Shown here piece by piece: positions 1 to 9,511 of a stretch of 42,994 nt of DNA. Location: positions 1 to 42,994 of the forward strand of contig JAIOIU010000061.1 in NCBI GenBank assembly GCA_019912425.1. The letters are read 5' to 3'. The DNA comes from Candidatus Methylomirabilis tolerans. GTDB lineage: Bacteria; Methylomirabilota; Methylomirabilia; Methylomirabilales; Methylomirabilaceae. Numbering within the stretch: position 1 is the stretch's first letter; every line of letters begins with the position of its first letter. Made by a program: the position numbers and the translations under genes. Under the pieces are notes generated by a model, which was given only the letters and a program-made list of their open reading frames with translations, had not been told where the DNA came from and did no database searches.

Positions 1-1180
1 TATCTGTGAGCGCGGCAATCCCAGGCAGTTCCTTCCCCTCCAGAAACTCCAGGGACGCGCCGCCTCCCGTCGAGATGTGAGTCATCTGCTCAGCAACTCC
101 AGCCAGGGAAACCGCAGCCGCCGTATCGCCTCCTCCGATAACCGAGTGCGCAGGGCAGGCAGCGACTGCTTTAGCCAAGGCAAACGTCCCTTCCCGGAAA
201 GGCAACAGTTCGAAGACGCCCATTGGACCATTCCACAGGATAGTTTTTGCGCGCTTCACCTCCTGAGTAAACCGGCTAATCGTCGCAGGGCCGATATCAA
301 GGCCCATCGAACCGACGGGAATGCTCCCCTCTATCTGTCTGGTTGGCGCATCTGCGTCGATCCGCTCGGCGATCACATGATCACTCGGCAGATGGATAGC
401 GATATTCGAGTGTCGGGCCTGCTCCATCGTCTCCAGCGCAATCTTTAGTCCGTCGGCCTCTACCCGCGAGCTCCCCACCTCATGCCCTTGGGCTTTCAGG
501 AATGTATAGGCCATGCCACCGCCGATCAGGAGACTGTCCACCTTCGGGAGCAGATTGGCCAGGACCCCTATCTTATCCGACACCTTGGCTCCGCCGAGAA
601 TTGCGACGAAGGGGTGTTCAGGATGATCGAGCAGGGCCCCAAGCTGTACGAGTTCCTCTCGCATAAGAAAACCGGACGCCGACTGCTTGACGAATCGTGT
701 CACCCCGACGGTGGAGGCGTGGGCGCGGTGGGCCGTTCCGAAGGCATCGTTGACGTACAGGTCGCACAACTCCGCCAATGCCTTCGCAAAGGCCTCGTCG
801 TTCTTCTCTTCCTCCGGATGAAAGCGGCAATTCTCGAGCAACAGCACCTGTCCAGCGGCCATCCTGTCGATCCGGGCCTTCACCCCCGATCCCACGCAAT
901 CCTCGGCCATCTCCACCGGACTCCCCAGCAACGCAGCGAGCCGCCCAGCCACCGGCCCGAGGCTGAACTTTGGATTAGGACCACCCTTGGGTCGACCAAG
1001 GTGGGAGATGAGCAGGATCTTCGCCCCATGTTGGGCCGCGTAGTTGATCGTCGGGAGTGCGGCGCGAATGCGTGTATCGTCGGTAATCGTCCCCTTCTCA
1101 TCCATCGGGACGTTGAAATCGACGCGGATCAGGAGCCGTTTCTCTGAAAGCTCCAGGTCATCGATGCATAATTTAGCCAT
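1..1180 (-). CDS. pgk: Phosphoglycerate kinase, missing only its last few residues
   Basis: Phosphoglycerate kinase transfers the acyl phosphate of 1,3-bisphosphoglycerate to ADP in cytosolic glycolysis. Reading from the ATG at 1180 gives [10 protein letters not shown], then the substrate-site motif RVDFNVPMD near residues 19-27 and SHLGRPKG near residue 60. The last visible residues include [18 protein letters not shown], the C-terminal nucleotide-binding signature of the family. About 393 codons are present and the frame runs off the window edge. The family is usually 390-400 residues, so only a few residues are missing. It lies 75 bases downstream of gap on the same strand, the common gap-pgk operon order. 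The start is the first ATG that preserves the conserved N-terminus. Confidence 0.96.
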   Translation of the reverse strand, partial: MAKLCIDDLELSEKRLLIRVDFNVPMDEKGTITDDTRIRAALPTINYAAQHGAKILLISHLGRPKGGPNPKFSLGPVAGRLAALLGSPVEMAEDCVGSGVKARIDRMAAGQVLLLENCRFHPEEEKNDEAFAKALAELCDLYVNDAFGTAHRAHASTVGVTRFVKQSASGFLMREELVQLGALLDHPEHPFVAILGGAKVSDKIGVLANLLPKVDSLLIGGGMAYTFLKAQGHEVGSSRVEADGLKIALETMEQARHSNIAIHLPSDHVIAERIDADAPTRQIEGSIPVGSMGLDIGPATISRFTQEVKRAKTILWNGPMGVFELLPFREGTFALAKAVAACPAHSVIGGGDTAAAVSLAGVAEQMTHISTGGGASLEFLEGKELPGIAALTD

Positions 1181-1209
1181 GGTGTTCCCTAGAAAATCCC
1201 CCCCACCTT

Positions 1210-1234
1210 CCTCCTCCCCCTCCGAGGGAGGAGG
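1210..1234. repeat. Perfect 9-bp inverted repeat between gap and pgk
   Basis: The arms CCTCCTCCC (1210-1218) and GGGAGGAGG (1226-1234) are perfect complements around a 7-base loop, in a strongly strand-asymmetric spacer of C runs then G runs. No T-run follows on the gap-pgk strand, so a simple intrinsic terminator is unlikely. It could be an RNA-processing or stability hairpin between the two genes, or a small dispersed palindrome. Confidence 0.55.
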
Positions 1235-1255
1235 GTCAGGGAGGGGGGGAACTCG

Positions 1256-2299
<1,044 letters not shown>

Positions 2300-2361
2300 C
2301 TAGGCAGACGGACACACGACGGGGCAAACCGTACAGCGTTACAAGGCAAAATCAGTCATGA

Positions 2362-2390
2362 TTTATAAGGCCTTTGATCTTAAATGTCAA
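2362..2390 (-). promoter_or_regulatory. Sigma-70-type promoter of gap-pgk
   Basis: On the minus strand TTGACA (2385-2390) and TATAAA (2362-2367) are separated by exactly 17 bases, a near-perfect housekeeping promoter. It sits about 100 bases upstream of the gap start codon with no gene between. Confidence 0.8.
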
Positions 2391-2434
2391 TCCCTTAAGG
2401 TCAATCACCCATAGAATTCGTAACTAAGGTAGAT

Positions 2435-2555
2435 AGGCTGAAGGTTGAAGGCTTTTAGGGGTAAGCCATGCGTGATCATACAACACTCCGAAAAGGTCTT
2501 GAATGGCTCGATTCGTGCCCTGCGAGATAATTTAGAACCTTCAGCCTTCAGTCTA
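2435..2555. repeat. Heptad-repeat element in the gap-comF spacer
   Basis: The 330-base spacer between gap and comF holds no gene beyond the gap promoter. Part of it is a small element whose left end has 7-bp-periodic units (AGGCTGA AGGTTGA AGGCTTT, 2435-2455) and whose right end has the inverse type (GAACCTT CAGCCTT CAGTCTA, 2535-2555), so the ends can pair. A diverged relative lies at 42401-42490 and shares the GGTAGAT.GGCTGAAG start, TTTTAGGGGTA and a later GATTCGTGC block. Confidence 0.6.
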
Positions 2556-2591
2556 AACACCTGAGTAGTTCGCGAAGTTCCACGGGCAGAT

Positions 2592-3329
2592 TCACTCCAC
2601 GCGGGCGAGGGTGTAGACCCCGACTTCCGCGGCGCCGGCAGCGAGCAGGGCCTTTGCACACTCGCAGGCTGTAGCCCCGGTTGTGAACACATCGTCAATG
2701 AGCAGGAGCCTCATATCCTTTACCCGATCAGACTGCGGTACGATAAAAGCCCCCTTGACGTTGTCCTCTCGCTCTTTCCGACCCCCGCTCTGGGCTTCCG
2801 TAGGCCGAACCCGACGCAATAGGCGATGACCAACAGGAAGACCGCAGCCGGCTCCGAACTCCTTGGCCAGAAGCGTTGCCTGATTAAAGCCTCGCGCTCG
2901 TTCTCGCTGAGGGTGGAGCGGAACCGGAATCAAGAGATCGAATCGGCGGGGAACAAAAAGTCGCCCGGCCCCCTCGGCCATCAAGCGACCGAGATGGCGG
3001 GCAAGCGTACGTCGGCCGCCATATTTGAACAGTAGGATGGCCTGACGCATCGTACCGTCAGCTTCGTATAGCGCCGCCGCCCTCGCCATGACAAACGGCG
3101 GCAACCGTTCGCGGCAGCGTCCACACAGGTGGCCAGGACTTTCCTCAAGGGTTCTCGGCGACGCAAAAGGCCTGCCGCAGCAAGGGCAGGATGGCTCGGA
3201 CACACACCGAATGCTACGCCAGCAGTGGCTACAGATAATGGAGCAACGGTCGGCATCCAGAGGCCGATGACACACTCGGCAGGGGGAAGGAAAAATGAGA
3301 TGAAGAAAGGCTGCCAGCAGCTCCTTCAG
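2592..3329 (-). CDS. comF: ComF-family phosphoribosyltransferase-like protein
   Basis: ComF-family proteins pair an N-terminal zinc-ribbon with a phosphoribosyltransferase fold and are linked to DNA uptake or its energetics. The exact reaction is not established. Visible are CxxC pairs (CRVC, CSHC and two later pairs) in the first 75 residues, and the PRPP-loop motif LLLIDDVFTTGAT near the C-terminus. An ATG at 3362 would place 11 non-conserved residues inside dksA and has no ribosome binding site. The family-typical N-terminus (KELLAAFLHLIFPSPC) starts exactly at a CTG at 3327-3329, preceded by AGGAG at 5 bases and overlapping the upstream TGA as CTGA. I therefore favour a CTG start coupled to dksA translation. 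Confidence 0.88.
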   Translation of the reverse strand: MKELLAAFLHLIFPSPCRVCHRPLDADRCSIICSHCWRSIRCVSEPSCPCCGRPFASPRTLEESPGHLCGRCRERLPPFVMARAAALYEADGTMRQAILLFKYGGRRTLARHLGRLMAEGAGRLFVPRRFDLLIPVPLHPQRERARGFNQATLLAKEFGAGCGLPVGHRLLRRVRPTEAQSGGRKEREDNVKGAFIVPQSDRVKDMRLLLIDDVFTTGATACECAKALLAAGAAEVGVYTLARVE

Positions 3330-3679
3330 CTCCGCTCCTCTTCCTCCTGACAGGCAATACAAAATCGAGCAAAAGGCAACGCTTCAAGCCTTTTCTCACT
3401 GATCGGCTCACCGCACCGTTCGCACCCCCCGTACTTCTTCAGCCGCATCTTGTCCAGGGCAGCGTCCACCTGCTTCAACAACTGGCGCTCAGCATCGCTG
3501 ATGGAGAGCAAAAACTCTTTGGTGTAGGCTGTCGTGGCTTGATCAGCGATGTCCTGCGTACCATCACTACCGCCCTCCAGATTATTCGCGCGCTTTTCCC
3601 GTACCGTGTTAATCAATGCGCGTCGTTTCTCCAGCAGCCTTTCCTTTAACCGTTCCAGCATCGCCGCCCTCAACGGCAT
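3326..3679 (-). CDS. DksA/TraR-type C4 zinc-finger protein
   Basis: DksA/TraR-family proteins bind RNA polymerase through the secondary channel or act as general stress factors. This 117-residue member has a charged helical N-terminal half and a zinc finger with CERC and CIAC pairs at about residues 86-89 and 107-110 (YGGCERCGEP, FARFCIACQ). It is shorter than E. coli DksA (151) and closer to the YocK/TraR-like short forms, so I give no symbol. The ATG at 3679 is chosen because GGAGG lies 8 bases upstream; GTG and ATG codons at 3688 and 3685 are too close to that site. Its stop overlaps the proposed comF start. Confidence 0.88.
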   Translation of the reverse strand: MPLRAAMLERLKERLLEKRRALINTVREKRANNLEGGSDGTQDIADQATTAYTKEFLLSISDAERQLLKQVDAALDKMRLKKYGGCERCGEPISEKRLEALPFARFCIACQEEEERS

Positions 3680-3775
3680 CCCCATCACCTCCCTGCCTGT
3701 GTGTGGCTATACGCAACCAGGCTACCTTGGCGATTCGGTAGATTACCCTCGCCCTCAAAAAAGAGAGGGAAGAGC

Positions 3776-3794
3776 GGGGGCACCGCCTGCCCCC
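3776..3794. terminator. GC-rich hairpin downstream of rsfS, possible terminator
   Basis: GGGGGCA and TGCCCCC (3776-3794) form a 7-bp stem with a 5-base loop in the spacer between dksA and rsfS. On the minus strand the next T-rich tract is over ten bases away and broken by C residues, so termination would be weak. A run of T also precedes it. Confidence 0.35.
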
Positions 3795-3858
3795 AACAAA
3801 AAAAGAAGCGGGGCTCGTGTGTCCTCCGCTTTACAGGTATCGGCTTCATTATGACGAT

Positions 3859-4275
3859 TTATCTCAGAGGAACCAGCGATCCATTCTGAACCAACTCCTG
3901 TCTCGGCGCGTCGGCCCACAGGCCCTCCAGGTCGTAGTACAGCCGCATCTCTTCGTCGAAAATATGAATGATTACATCGCTGTAGTCAAGAAGAATCCAA
4001 CGGGCTTCCCGGTCCTCCTCCCGATGGAATATCCGAATACGCTCGTCTCGAAGTCGCGCTTCGATTCGATCGGCAACGGCCAGGACCTGTCGAATCGAGG
4101 AAACACTCACGATAAGAAAATAGTCGGTAAATGAGCAGAGGTCTCGGAGGTCAAGATGCACAATAGAGGTAGGTTTCACCTCGAAGGCCTCTGTAACGGC
4201 AAGCCGCAACAGCGTGTCGGTGTCGATCCGTCCTCTTACTTCTGTCGATATTGCAGGTCGTTTCAATGAACTCAC
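3859..4275 (-). CDS. rsfS: Ribosome silencing factor RsfS (Iojap/YbeB family)
   Basis: RsfS binds ribosomal protein L14 and blocks 30S-50S joining when nutrients are short. The 138-residue protein carries the family core: a DLRDLCSFTDYFLIVSVSS segment near residues 42-60, then RIEARLRDE and a WILLDYSDVIIHIF block ending in YYDLEGLWADAP. It is slightly longer than E. coli RsfS (105) because of an N-terminal extension. It sits 22 bases downstream of nadD, the usual nadD-rsfS pairing. The ATG at 4275 is the first in frame; a shorter start is possible because the first 15 residues are not conserved. Confidence 0.95.
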   Translation of the reverse strand: MSSLKRPAISTEVRGRIDTDTLLRLAVTEAFEVKPTSIVHLDLRDLCSFTDYFLIVSVSSIRQVLAVADRIEARLRDERIRIFHREEDREARWILLDYSDVIIHIFDEEMRLYYDLEGLWADAPRQELVQNGSLVPLR

Positions 4276-4297
4276 GTCAAAACCTCACGTCGGCCCA

Positions 4298-4987
4298 TCA
4301 GCCTTTTCGCCCGGGTTGATACAGACGGTTCTTGCCTATGTACGCAGCAACCGTGTCGGTGACCAGATGGCGGATACTCCTCCCCTCCTTCACGAGTTGT
4401 CGGATCTCGCTGGAGGAGATATCCAGCGAGACCACTTCAACCAACAGGACCAGACAGGATTCATGGTGTGCTTTTTCGGTCTTCCGCGTAATCTCTGAAA
4501 TCTTCAGGTACTTAAATCGGGGGTTGCCCAGAAGATGCCACTGTTCGGGTGTCATGGAACGTTCCACGCCGTCAAGCCGCCAGCCGGGACGGGCTGTGAC
4601 AATCACCTGGGCCAGCGACAGCAATTCCCGCGCTTCTTTCCAGGTCGCGATATCAAGGAACGCATCGACCCCCATAATGAAGTAGATGGTAGTCTCCTCC
4701 CCGTACAGCTTTCGAAACTCCCGGAGCGTCTCAACCGAGTAGGACCGGCCCGGTCGGCTTAGCTCAATCGGGGATACGCTGAAGTACGGCGTATAGACCG
4801 TCGCCAGCGAGACCATCTCGTACCGGTGCAGGGCCGAGGCCTCAAACTCTTCCTCTTTGTGAGGGGGCCTGGCGGCGGGCACAAAGATGATCCTGTCCAG
4901 TTCAAAGGCCCAGTAGATCTCCTCGGCGGCCCGCAAGTGGCCGAGATGAATCGGATCGAAGGTCCCCCCCATCACGCCGATATGCAT
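4298..4987 (-). CDS. nadD: Nicotinate-nucleotide adenylyltransferase
   Basis: NadD adenylates nicotinate mononucleotide to deamido-NAD in NAD synthesis. The N-terminus MHIGVMGGTFDPIHLGH holds the nucleotidyltransferase HxGH motif. The second ATP-binding motif appears late as ISSSEIRQLVKEG. The product is about 229 residues, typical for the family. I start at the ATG at 4987. An ATG seven codons upstream (5008) would reach into the heptad repeat beginning at 5006 and adds no conserved sequence. It is followed by rsfS and lies at the distal end of the rplU-obgE-proBA operon, after a repeat element. Confidence 0.96.
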   Translation of the reverse strand: MHIGVMGGTFDPIHLGHLRAAEEIYWAFELDRIIFVPAARPPHKEEEFEASALHRYEMVSLATVYTPYFSVSPIELSRPGRSYSVETLREFRKLYGEETTIYFIMGVDAFLDIATWKEARELLSLAQVIVTARPGWRLDGVERSMTPEQWHLLGNPRFKYLKISEITRKTEKAHHESCLVLLVEVVSLDISSSEIRQLVKEGRSIRHLVTDTVAAYIGKNRLYQPGRKG

Positions 4988-5005
4988 GGTCGCCTCATGG
5001 CGAGT

Positions 5006-5255
5006 CAAGGTTCAAGGTGCAACGTTCAAGGTTCAAGGTTCAACGTTCAAGGTGCAAGGTGCAAGGTTCAAGGGTAAAGATATTACTCAGAGCATAAAAT
5101 AGCTTGTCTCCCCCTTTTGTAAAGGGGGAAGTTGCTGGAGATGTTGTGCAAGAGTGCAATCTAGTTAATGCTCCCCGTAATAGGTATGTAGCTCAATGTG
5201 TGAAGAGGCAAGTTATCAACCTTGCACTTCGAACATTGAACATTGAACTTTGCAC
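5006..5255. repeat. Element flanked by inverted 7-bp tandem repeats (nadD-proA spacer)
   Basis: The 270-base nadD-proA spacer is filled by one structure. At 5006-5074 there are almost ten imperfect CAAGGTT-type heptads. At 5218-5255 there are about five heptads of the opposite orientation (TTGAACN type), ending two bases before the proA stop codon. Between them lies a CCCCCTTT/AAAGGGGG hairpin near 5113-5131 but no gene. The layout (inverted repeat ends, central hairpin, abutting a gene end) resembles a small non-autonomous or REP-like element. Confidence 0.7.
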
Positions 5256-5256
5256 A

Positions 5257-6519
5257 TCATTTCGTTGAGTCCCGCACCTGACCCTCGCCGAGCACGATAA
5301 ACTTTTCGCAGGTCAGTTCCGTGAGACCAACCGGGCCCCGGGCGTGGAGCTTCTGTGTGCTGATCCCCATCTCGGCCCCCATCCCGAACTCGCCGCCGTC
5401 AGTAAAGCGGGTGGAGGCATTGACGAATACGGCGCCGGCATCCACCTCCCGGAGGAAACGCATGGCCCGGCCATGATCCGCTGTGACGATCGCCTCGGCC
5501 AGGCCGGAGCCGTGCGCAGCGATATGGGCCACAGCCTCTTCGAACGAACCGACTACCTTTACGGACAGGATCAGATCGAGATATTCAGTATCCCAGTCTA
5601 CCTCGGTGGCAGATGCGATATCGTGGACCAGGGCCCGTGTCCGAGGGCAACCCCTGACCTCGACCCCGGCCTCCTGCAACCGTCCGACGATCCGTGGTAA
5701 GAAGTGAGCGGCCACCCCCTCATGCACCAGCAGGCTCTCCATGGCATTACAGACGCCCGGTCGCTCGACCTTAGCGTTAAAGGCAATCTCCTCCGCCATG
5801 ATGAGATCGGCCCCTTCATCAACGTAGGTGTGACAGAGCCCTTTGTCGTGGGCCAGGACCGGAATGGTTGAGGTCCGCTGCACCGCCCGGATCAACTCCT
5901 CCCCGCCTCGAGGGATAATGAGATCCACGAGTCCGGTGAGCTGGAGCAAATGCGCTACCGCCTCCCGGTCAACCGAATCGATGAAGGCGACGCAACCCTT
6001 GGGCAGCCCGCTTCCCATGGCAGCATCCGACAGCAGACTACTGATGATTCGGTTGCTGCGGATCGCCTCCCGACCCCCTTTGAGAATGACGGCGTTCCCC
6101 GACTTCAGGCAGAGGGCCGCCGCATCGGCGGTGACTCCTGGTCTGGCCTCATAGATGACGCCGATGACCCCGAGCGGCACCCGCATCCGGCCGACAAGCA
6201 GACCGTTTGGACGACGCCACATTCCGGCAATCTCCCCGACAGGATCGGGAAGCGTGGCCACCTGCCGGACACCGGCCGCTATCTTCTCAATCCGCCTTTC
6301 GTCAAGAGCCAGTCGATCCAGGACCGCAGACGAACAGTGCTGCGCTTTCGTTTCCGCCAAATCGAGCGCGTTCGCCGAGAGGATCGCCGCCCGGCCGTTC
6401 CACAGCGCGTCCGCCATAGCCTTCAGCGCCCGGTTCTTGACATCCGGCACCACCGAGGCCAGGGTCCGAGCTGCCTGTCGCGCCGCTTCTCCCAGTTCTC
6501 TGACCATCTGCGCCGTCAT
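5257..6519 (-). CDS. proA: Gamma-glutamyl phosphate reductase
   Basis: ProA reduces L-glutamyl-5-phosphate to the semialdehyde with NADPH, the second step of proline synthesis. From the ATG at 6519 the protein is 420 residues, the usual length. It has the nucleotide-binding stretch SGNAVILKGGREA near 140-152 and the catalytic cysteine Cys257 in ERPGVCNAMES, with an aldehyde dehydrogenase-like C-terminus (GMGAEMGIST). The open frame continues upstream through the 6563-6680 heptad array, which would add a meaningless seven-residue-periodic peptide, so I reject that start. proB lies upstream across the repeat. proB-proA order fits a proline operon inside the rplU transcript. Confidence 0.97.
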   Translation of the reverse strand: MTAQMVRELGEAARQAARTLASVVPDVKNRALKAMADALWNGRAAILSANALDLAETKAQHCSSAVLDRLALDERRIEKIAAGVRQVATLPDPVGEIAGMWRRPNGLLVGRMRVPLGVIGVIYEARPGVTADAAALCLKSGNAVILKGGREAIRSNRIISSLLSDAAMGSGLPKGCVAFIDSVDREAVAHLLQLTGLVDLIIPRGGEELIRAVQRTSTIPVLAHDKGLCHTYVDEGADLIMAEEIAFNAKVERPGVCNAMESLLVHEGVAAHFLPRIVGRLQEAGVEVRGCPRTRALVHDIASATEVDWDTEYLDLILSVKVVGSFEEAVAHIAAHGSGLAEAIVTADHGRAMRFLREVDAGAVFVNASTRFTDGGEFGMGAEMGISTQKLHARGPVGLTELTCEKFIVLGEGQVRDSTK

Positions 6520-6562
6520 GTTGTGTCCCGTCGTGAACGTCCCAAGTTTCGGATTCCTGATG

Positions 6563-6680
6563 TTACACGTTGCACGTTGAACCTCGAACGTTGCACGTTG
6601 AACCTTGAACCTTGAACGTTGAACCTTGAACGTTGAACCTTGAACCTCGAACCTTGAACGTTGCACCTTGAACGTTGCAC
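6563..6680. repeat. Array of about 17 imperfect TTGAACS heptads (proB-proA spacer)
   Basis: Seventeen consecutive 7-base units of the form TTGAACC, TTGAACG, TTGCACG or TCGAACC fill the proB-proA spacer, ending seven bases before the proB stop codon. The unit is the reverse complement of that in the 5006-5074 array, so proA is bracketed by repeat arrays in opposite orientation. Because 7 is not a multiple of 3 and the units lack stops on the minus strand, the array stays open and mimics an N-terminal extension of proA. Confidence 0.85.
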
Positions 6681-6687
6681 TCTTCTC

Positions 6688-7863
6688 TTATTCAAGAATC
6701 ACCAAGCTATCCCGGTGCACCACCTCATCGAATGGCTTGACGCCAAGCGCATTTTCGATCTGGTTGCTCCTGATGCCTTTGATCTGTTCCACCTGTGCAG
6801 CATCATAGCCGGCCACACCCCTCGCAAATTCTATGCCGTCGATGTCACAGAGACTGATCACATCGCCCCCCTCAAACTTACCATCTACCGAGACAACCCC
6901 AGAGGGTAGAAGGCTCTTACCGTGACGAATGAGCGCCTCCTTGGCCCCGGCATCCACCATAATCCGCCCTTTGCGCTCCGTCGCAAAAGCCAGCCAGCGC
7001 TTGCGGCTCCGCATCCTGGACGCAGACGCCTGAAAGATGGTACCGACCGCCTCACCACGCACGATCCGCTCCAGGATCCCCTCCACAAGGCCGTTTGCAA
7101 TGACAGTTGGAATGCCGGATGCCGCCGCACGGCGCGCTGCTTCTACCTTTGTGGCCATCCCGCCGGTGCCGAGCCCAGTCCCCGACTCGTCGGCCCAAAA
7201 GTGGAGCATTGTTGACCGTCGGGGTACCTCCTGGACAAGCTTCGCATTGGGATCCCTTCTCGGATCAGTCGTATACAGTCCGTCAAGGTCGGTCAGGATG
7301 ATGAGGAGGTCCGCTCCAAGCAGCGTCGCCACGAGCGCCGAAAGATGGTCATTATCGCCGAACCTGATCTCCTCCACTGCGACCGTATCGTTCTCGTTGA
7401 TGACCGGAAGTACCCCCATGTGGAGTAGCGTAAATAAGGTGTTACGAGCATTGAGGTACCGATGTCGCGAGCGAAAGTCGTCCTGGGTCAGTAAAAGCTG
7501 TCCTAACTTCTGGCCATACGGCGCGAAGGCCTCCTCGTAGTGGCGCATGAGCAGGCTCTGACCGACAGCGGCGGCAGCCTGCTTTAAGGGAATGCTCCTG
7601 GGCCGCTCGGTCAGCCCAAGCTGACTCATTCCCGTCAGAATGGCACCGGATGAGACCAGAACCACCTGGTACCCCTCCTCCCGGAGTCGGACAAGCTCAC
7701 GGCAGATTCGCTCCAGCGTTGCCTGATGCAGGGCGATTTCGCCCTTGGACAGAACGGCAGACCCAACCTTCACAACCAACCGCTTTGCCTCACGCAAGCC
7801 CGCCCTGATCCCTGTCGGAGGAGTGGATCGAGCATCTATCGATGACCCCTCTGTGTGACTCAT
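6688..7863 (-). CDS. proB: Glutamate 5-kinase with C-terminal PUA domain
   Basis: ProB phosphorylates L-glutamate, the committed and usually proline-inhibited step of proline synthesis. The amino-acid-kinase domain begins with [15 protein letters not shown] near residue 28, followed by VSSGAI near 71 and [17 protein letters not shown]. The PUA RNA-binding-like domain follows (about 300-391: [20 protein letters not shown]). At 391 residues it is slightly longer than E. coli ProB (367), owing to an N-terminal extension of about 25 residues that may or may not be translated. The ATG overlaps the obgE stop as ATGA, implying coupled translation. Confidence 0.97.
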   Translation of the reverse strand: MSHTEGSSIDARSTPPTGIRAGLREAKRLVVKVGSAVLSKGEIALHQATLERICRELVRLREEGYQVVLVSSGAILTGMSQLGLTERPRSIPLKQAAAAVGQSLLMRHYEEAFAPYGQKLGQLLLTQDDFRSRHRYLNARNTLFTLLHMGVLPVINENDTVAVEEIRFGDNDHLSALVATLLGADLLIILTDLDGLYTTDPRRDPNAKLVQEVPRRSTMLHFWADESGTGLGTGGMATKVEAARRAAASGIPTVIANGLVEGILERIVRGEAVGTIFQASASRMRSRKRWLAFATERKGRIMVDAGAKEALIRHGKSLLPSGVVSVDGKFEGGDVISLCDIDGIEFARGVAGYDAAQVEQIKGIRSNQIENALGVKPFDEVVHRDSLVILE

Positions 7864-8954
7864 GGAATGGTTGGCGCTTTCGCGCTTTCGAGTGTCGGGT
7901 GTCTGGCCTTGAGTTCCGGGATTGTGGCATCGTGCTGCGTACCAGGCGCTTCGCGCTTGGAACTCGTTCTAACCTGATTAGTCAGGTACCGGATGAGTTG
8001 CTCAATCCCCTCACCAGTTACGGCTGACACTGGAAAAAGAGGGAGACCCCGTTCTGTGCAAAGGGTTTGGAGCATGGAAAGATGGAGATCGTGGGGAAGA
8101 TCGATCTTGTTGGCGACAATGATGCGGGGACGCATGAGCAGTTCGGGATTGAAGGCGCGGAGTTCTTCCTCGATGACCGACAATGCTTCATGAGGATCCC
8201 TTGCAGTATCAGAGATATCAATGACATGCGTCAACAGGCGAGTCCGTTCGATATGCCGCAGAAAACGAATCCCGAGACCTGCTCCCGAGGATGCTCCCTC
8301 GATCAGGCCGGGGATATCGGCCACTACGAAGGCGCCCAGCAAATCGATCTCGACGGTTCCAAGGTGAGGGGTCAGCGTCGTAAATGGGTACTCTGCCACC
8401 TTCGAATGAGCGGCAGAGATACGACAAAGAAGGGCGGATTTCCCAGCGTTAGGAAGACCAATCAGGCCGACATCGGCGAGCAGTTTCAATGTCAGGTAAA
8501 GCCACCGCTCCTGCCCACTTTGCCCAGGCTCGGCGATGCGAGGGGCCTGCCGGATGGGGGTGGCAAAGTGGGAATTGCCTCGACCGCCTTTCCCTCCCCT
8601 GGCGACCAGCACCCGCTGTTCGTCCTCAATCAGATCGGCTAGAAGTTCTCTCGTATCGCCATCGGCGACGATCGTACCAAGTGGAACCGGAATAATCAGG
8701 TCAGCGCCGCGTCGACCATACATCTTCTTGCCGCGTCCGTGCACACCGTCTTTGGCGCGAGAGAACCGGTGAAACTTCTGGTCGCTCAGGGTTCGGTACG
8801 AACGACGAGCAACAAGATATACGCTCCCGCCGTCGCCGCCGTCGCCGCCGTCCGGCCCACCTCTCGGGACATGCGCCTCTCGCCGGAAGCTGATACAGCC
8901 CCGACCCCCGTCCCCAGCTTTCACCCGGATGCGGGCCTCATCGATGAAGATCAG
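7860..8954 (-). CDS. obgE: GTPase Obg, apparently started from CTG
   Basis: Obg is an essential GTPase tied to 50S ribosome maturation and stress signalling. The glycine-rich Obg fold fills the first 160 residues ([29 protein letters not shown]). The G domain has the P-loop [11 protein letters not shown], Switch [12 protein letters not shown] and NKID. The family N-terminus normally reads M-F-V/I-D-E. Here [16 protein letters not shown] is encoded, but no ATG, GTG or TTG exists between the upstream in-frame stop (8979-8981) and the GTG inside the conserved RVKAG. The CTG at 8952-8954 has GGAG 7 bases upstream, so I start there (ATC at 8951 is the alternative). It lies between rpmA and proB. 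Confidence 0.93.
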   Translation of the reverse strand: MIFIDEARIRVKAGDGGRGCISFRREAHVPRGGPDGGDGGDGGSVYLVARRSYRTLSDQKFHRFSRAKDGVHGRGKKMYGRRGADLIIPVPLGTIVADGDTRELLADLIEDEQRVLVARGGKGGRGNSHFATPIRQAPRIAEPGQSGQERWLYLTLKLLADVGLIGLPNAGKSALLCRISAAHSKVAEYPFTTLTPHLGTVEIDLLGAFVVADIPGLIEGASSGAGLGIRFLRHIERTRLLTHVIDISDTARDPHEALSVIEEELRAFNPELLMRPRIIVANKIDLPHDLHLSMLQTLCTERGLPLFPVSAVTGEGIEQLIRYLTNQVRTSSKREAPGTQHDATIPELKARHPTLESAKAPTIP

Positions 8955-9030
8955 AGCACTACTCCATGAGGCACGGTTTCACTATGATGCGCAAACATAC
9001 CTCTGGGAAGCTGTCAGCGCCGGGCGTAAG

Positions 9031-9091
9031 AGGCTAAAGGTAGATAGGCTAAAGGTTTTAAGGGTTCTTCAGCCTTCGGTCTTCAGCCTAC
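9031..9091. repeat. Heptad-repeat element in the rpmA-obgE spacer
   Basis: The 186-base spacer contains AGGCTAA AGGTAGA TAGGCTA AAGGTTT on the left and TTCTTC AGCCTTC GGTCTTC AGCCT on the right. These are 7-bp-periodic and roughly complementary, as at 2435-2555. Outside them an AGCGC-containing pair (near 9016 and 9105) extends the inverted symmetry. No gene is present. Confidence 0.55.
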
Positions 9092-9140
9092 ACACCGGCT
9101 TTTAGCGCTGATTGCTGACCGCTATTTCGAAGGAAGGCTG

Positions 9141-9395
9141 TCAAACACTCCTGATGCTGAGGAAGCGACCTTGTCCCCCGCGGCGCTCGACAGTCACGAC
9201 TCCTGACACCTTGGCAAACAGTGTATCATCAGAGCCGATCCCAACATTCTTACCTGGTTTAAAGCGGGTACCACGCTGACGGATCAGAATACTGCCGGCC
9301 GGTACGGTCTGCCCTGACGCAGCCTTCATGCCCAGTCGCTGGCTTTGACTATCCCGACCGTTCCGGGAACTCCCCATCCCTTTTTTATGTGCCAT
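9141..9395 (-). CDS. rpmA: 50S ribosomal protein L27
   Basis: L27 reaches the peptidyl-transferase centre of the large ribosomal subunit. The 84-residue product starts [20 protein letters not shown] and contains [15 protein letters not shown] and [10 protein letters not shown], all diagnostic. Length matches the family. The N-terminus is of the unprocessed type: there is no cleavable extension of the kind found in Firmicutes L27. It is second in the conserved rplU-rpmA-obgE order. Confidence 0.98.
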   Translation of the reverse strand: MAHKKGMGSSRNGRDSQSQRLGMKAASGQTVPAGSILIRQRGTRFKPGKNVGIGSDDTLFAKVSGVVTVERRGGQGRFLSIRSV

Positions 9396-9410
9396 TTTTC
9401 CTCCAAATAC

Positions 9411-9511
9411 AGGGTAGAGGGTTTAGCGTATAGGGTTTAGTAAAGCAGCGATGGACCGCTATCCCGCCCCGATACCCCCATCCTATCGCTTTTACCCCTA
9501 TCCCCTAATCT
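9411..9511. repeat. Heptad-repeat element in the rplU-rpmA spacer
   Basis: Left units AGGGTAG AGGGTTT AGCGTAT AGGGTTT (9411-9438) face right units rich in CCCTATC/CCCCTA (about 9460-9511), again 7-bp-periodic and inverted. The right part overlaps the last codons of rplU (stop at 9498), so the element has contributed to or been trimmed against the C-terminus of L21. Confidence 0.5.

Noticed and set aside
5006-5074. CRISPR array
   Set aside because: Units are 7 bases long without spacers and there are no cas genes; this is a tandem heptad array.
6520-6666. A 49-residue N-terminal extension of proA
   Set aside because: It is the translation of the heptad repeat array and of non-conserved spacer; proA has full family length from the ATG at 6519.
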